Shown: in pieces, positions 62,857 through 64,000 of the stretch
How positions within the stretch are numbered: position 1 is the first letter of the stretch
Layout: each line of letters opens with the position of its first letter
Translations under genes and position numbers: made by a program
The notes under the pieces: generated by a model
The model's input: the letters and a program-made list of their open reading frames with translations, nothing else
The model's database searches: none
Told to the model about the DNA's origin: nothing
NCBI GenBank assembly: GCA_024235015.1
Contig: JACKNG010000006.1
Span: forward strand, 186,001 to 250,000
Direction of reading: 5' to 3'
Source of the DNA: Gammaproteobacteria bacterium
GTDB lineage: Bacteria > Pseudomonadota > Gammaproteobacteria > Ga0077536
DNA: 64,000 nucleotides

Positions 62857-63743
62857 ACCCGGCAATTGCGCATCGTGCTTCGTGGCCGATTCTCGCCCTC
62901 GTCCTGCTCCTGATCGGCACGCCGGCCAGCCCGGCCGACGAGTTCGTGCTCGAGGTCATTCCCCTGCACCACGCCCTGGTCGACGACGTGCTGCCGACCC
63001 TGCGCGAGCTGGTGGCGCCGGGCGGCACCGTCACCGGCATGCACGACAAGCTCATCGTGCGCACGACCCCCGACAACCTTGCCCAGCTCAAGACGGTGCT
63101 GGGCACCCTCGACCGGCGCCTGCGCCAGCTGCGCATCACGGTCAGCCAGGACGCCGGGCGCGAATACCAATGGCAGGAAGACAGCCTGCATGCACGGATT
63201 CGCACCGGCGATGTCGGCGCCGCGATCAGCGGCCCCGGTGGCGCGCACGGCCCCGGCGCGGCGTTGAGCATCGGTGACGACGACAGCCGCGTGACCTATC
63301 GCAATCTCACCACCCGCGGCGCCGAGGATCGCAACGCCAGCCAGTTCGTCACCACCGTCGAGGGCAGCCCGGCGTGGATCAACACCGGCCAGGTGGTGCC
63401 ACTCGCCAACCGCCAGATCGCCCCCACGCCCTACGGCGCGACCGTGGTCGACTCCATCGAATACCGCAACGTCGGCACCGGCTTCTACGTCACCCCGCGC
63501 GTCGCCGGCGACAACGTCACCCTGGAGATTTCACCTTACGCCGAGAACCTTTCGCGTCAGGGCGGCGGAACCATCGACAGCCGCGGGCTGAACACCGTGG
63601 TCAGCGGCAGGCTCGGCCAGTGGATTGCGCTGGGCGGCGCCGGCCAGCAGGCGACCGACGGTGGGCGCGGTATCGTTCACCGCACGCGGGGCACGGCGAG
63701 CGAGACCTACGACGTGTGGGTCAAGGTCGACGTCATCGAGTAG
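62853..63743 (+). CDS. Exported secretin-like protein (NolW N-terminal domain with short secretin-like end)
   Basis: The 296-residue protein has a signal peptide (SWPILALVLLLIGTPASPADE), then a NolW/secretin short-domain-like part (VIPLHHALVDDVLPTLRELV, then MHDKLIVRTTPDNLAQLKTVL). The second half has GFYVTPRVAGDNVTLEISPY and a small Gly-rich stretch, like the beginning of a secretin beta-domain. It is far shorter than PilQ/GspD (over 600 residues), so it is not a complete channel. It overlaps the DUF7931 gene by ATGA. Confidence 0.8.
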   Translation: MNPAIAHRASWPILALVLLLIGTPASPADEFVLEVIPLHHALVDDVLPTLRELVAPGGTVTGMHDKLIVRTTPDNLAQLKTVLGTLDRRLRQLRITVSQDAGREYQWQEDSLHARIRTGDVGAAISGPGGAHGPGAALSIGDDDSRVTYRNLTTRGAEDRNASQFVTTVEGSPAWINTGQVVPLANRQIAPTPYGATVVDSIEYRNVGTGFYVTPRVAGDNVTLEISPYAENLSRQGGGTIDSRGLNTVVSGRLGQWIALGGAGQQATDGGRGIVHRTRGTASETYDVWVKVDVIE

Positions 63744-63794
63744 TCGTACGGTCGAAAGGCTGCTGCGGCGTTGCCGCCAGGGGCGATCGAGCAA

Positions 63795-63862
63795 GGGGGA
63801 CAGTATACTTTTCGCCACCGCGCAGCCGCGGCAGGACGCCTAGCAAAAGTATACTGTCCCCC
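63795..63862. repeat. REP-like inverted repeat before purL
   Basis: The arms GGGGGACAGTATACTTTT (63795-63812) and AAAAGTATACTGTCCCCC (63845-63862) are perfect 18-bp reverse complements around a 32-bp G+C-rich loop. The core is identical to the repeat at 17970. It lies between the secretin-like gene and purL. Confidence 0.92.
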
Positions 63863-63922
63863 TCACCCCGCGCCGCTGCGTGCGGGGCCCGAACCACCAT
63901 GCCGCCAGCAGGACCCGCGCCG

Positions 63923-64000
63923 ATGCTATTGCTCCAGGGCAATGCCGCCCTTTCGCCGTTCCGTACCGCCAAGCTCGTCGCCGAGAGCCCCGTCCCGCCC
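63923..64000 (+). CDS. purL: Phosphoribosylformylglycinamidine synthase, start only (runs off the right edge)
   Basis: The last 26 codons of the window read MLLLQGNAALSPFRTAKLVA, which matches the usual N-terminus of the large PurL (FGAM synthase; compare MxxLRGxxALSxFRxxKL). The family uses glutamine and ATP to make FGAM in purine synthesis. An in-frame ATG at 63899 could add 8 residues. Only the start is visible, so the call rests on these residues. Confidence 0.8.
   Translation, partial: MLLLQGNAALSPFRTAKLVAESPVPP

Overview
The window is a 64 kb chromosomal segment of very high G+C, densely packed with genes on both strands. I saw no tRNA, rRNA, prophage, integrase or CRISPR array. Several gene orders are typical of Gammaproteobacteria: glyA-nrdR-ribD-ribE-ribB(X)-ribH-nusB-thiL, gyrA-pheA-tyrA-aroA-cmk-rpsA-ihfB-lapA-lapB-pyrF, csiV next to mfd, a class I adenylate cyclase, and E. 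coli-type purB and rnt. The accessory genes (thiolase-like/DUF35 pair, class III CoA-transferase, LLM flavin monooxygenase with an alpha/beta hydrolase, enoyl-CoA hydratase, PQQ dehydrogenase with a SoxYZ-like carrier) suggest a free-living, metabolically versatile heterotroph. It could be an uncultured or Immundisolibacter-like lineage, but the order cannot be fixed from the sequence alone.

Layout. 0-28 kb is the accessory half. It opens with a PQQ dehydrogenase cut by the left edge, then a thiolase-like/DUF35 pair, recQ with a methyltransferase and a membrane protein, SDR-HIT-small protein, a sulfotransferase, rapA, a glutamine-synthetase-family enzyme, CoA-transferase/GNAT, a lipoprotein, and the hydrolase/LLM pair. 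A LolA-like protein, enoyl-CoA hydratase, O-methyltransferase, dmeF, a PilZ protein, a ThDP enzyme and DinB follow. Next is a four-gene operon: HpcH aldolase, RraA-like aldolase, a small secreted protein and a secreted cupin. A SoxYZ-like carrier and a divergent DsrE-like protein end this half. 28-36 kb is the riboflavin/nusB/thiL/glyA block. 36-46 kb holds cyaA, a DUF815 ATPase, a purine phosphoribosyltransferase with MTI phosphorylase, a 79-bp tandem repeat array, csiV and mfd. 46-57 kb is the long minus-strand gyrA-to-pyrF block. 57-64 kb holds mtnA, mtaD, rnt, purB, two small genes and the start of purL.

How the genes work together. mtaD, the MTI phosphorylase, the adjacent phosphoribosyltransferase and mtnA form a methylthioadenosine salvage route through methylthioinosine, split over two loci. 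ribD, ribE, ribB and ribH supply most of riboflavin synthesis, but the RibA half of RibB(X) has lost its zinc cysteines, so GTP cyclohydrolase II must be encoded elsewhere. AroA, TyrA and PheA are the chorismate-to-aromatic-amino-acid steps; the serC and hisC often found in this block are absent.

The most distinctive non-coding feature is a family of AT-rich inverted repeats (arms close to GGKGACMGTWTACTTTT) at four intergenic sites. One site is expanded into three tandem copies of exactly 79 bp. They look like REP/REPIN-type elements mobilised in trans, but no transposase lies in the window.
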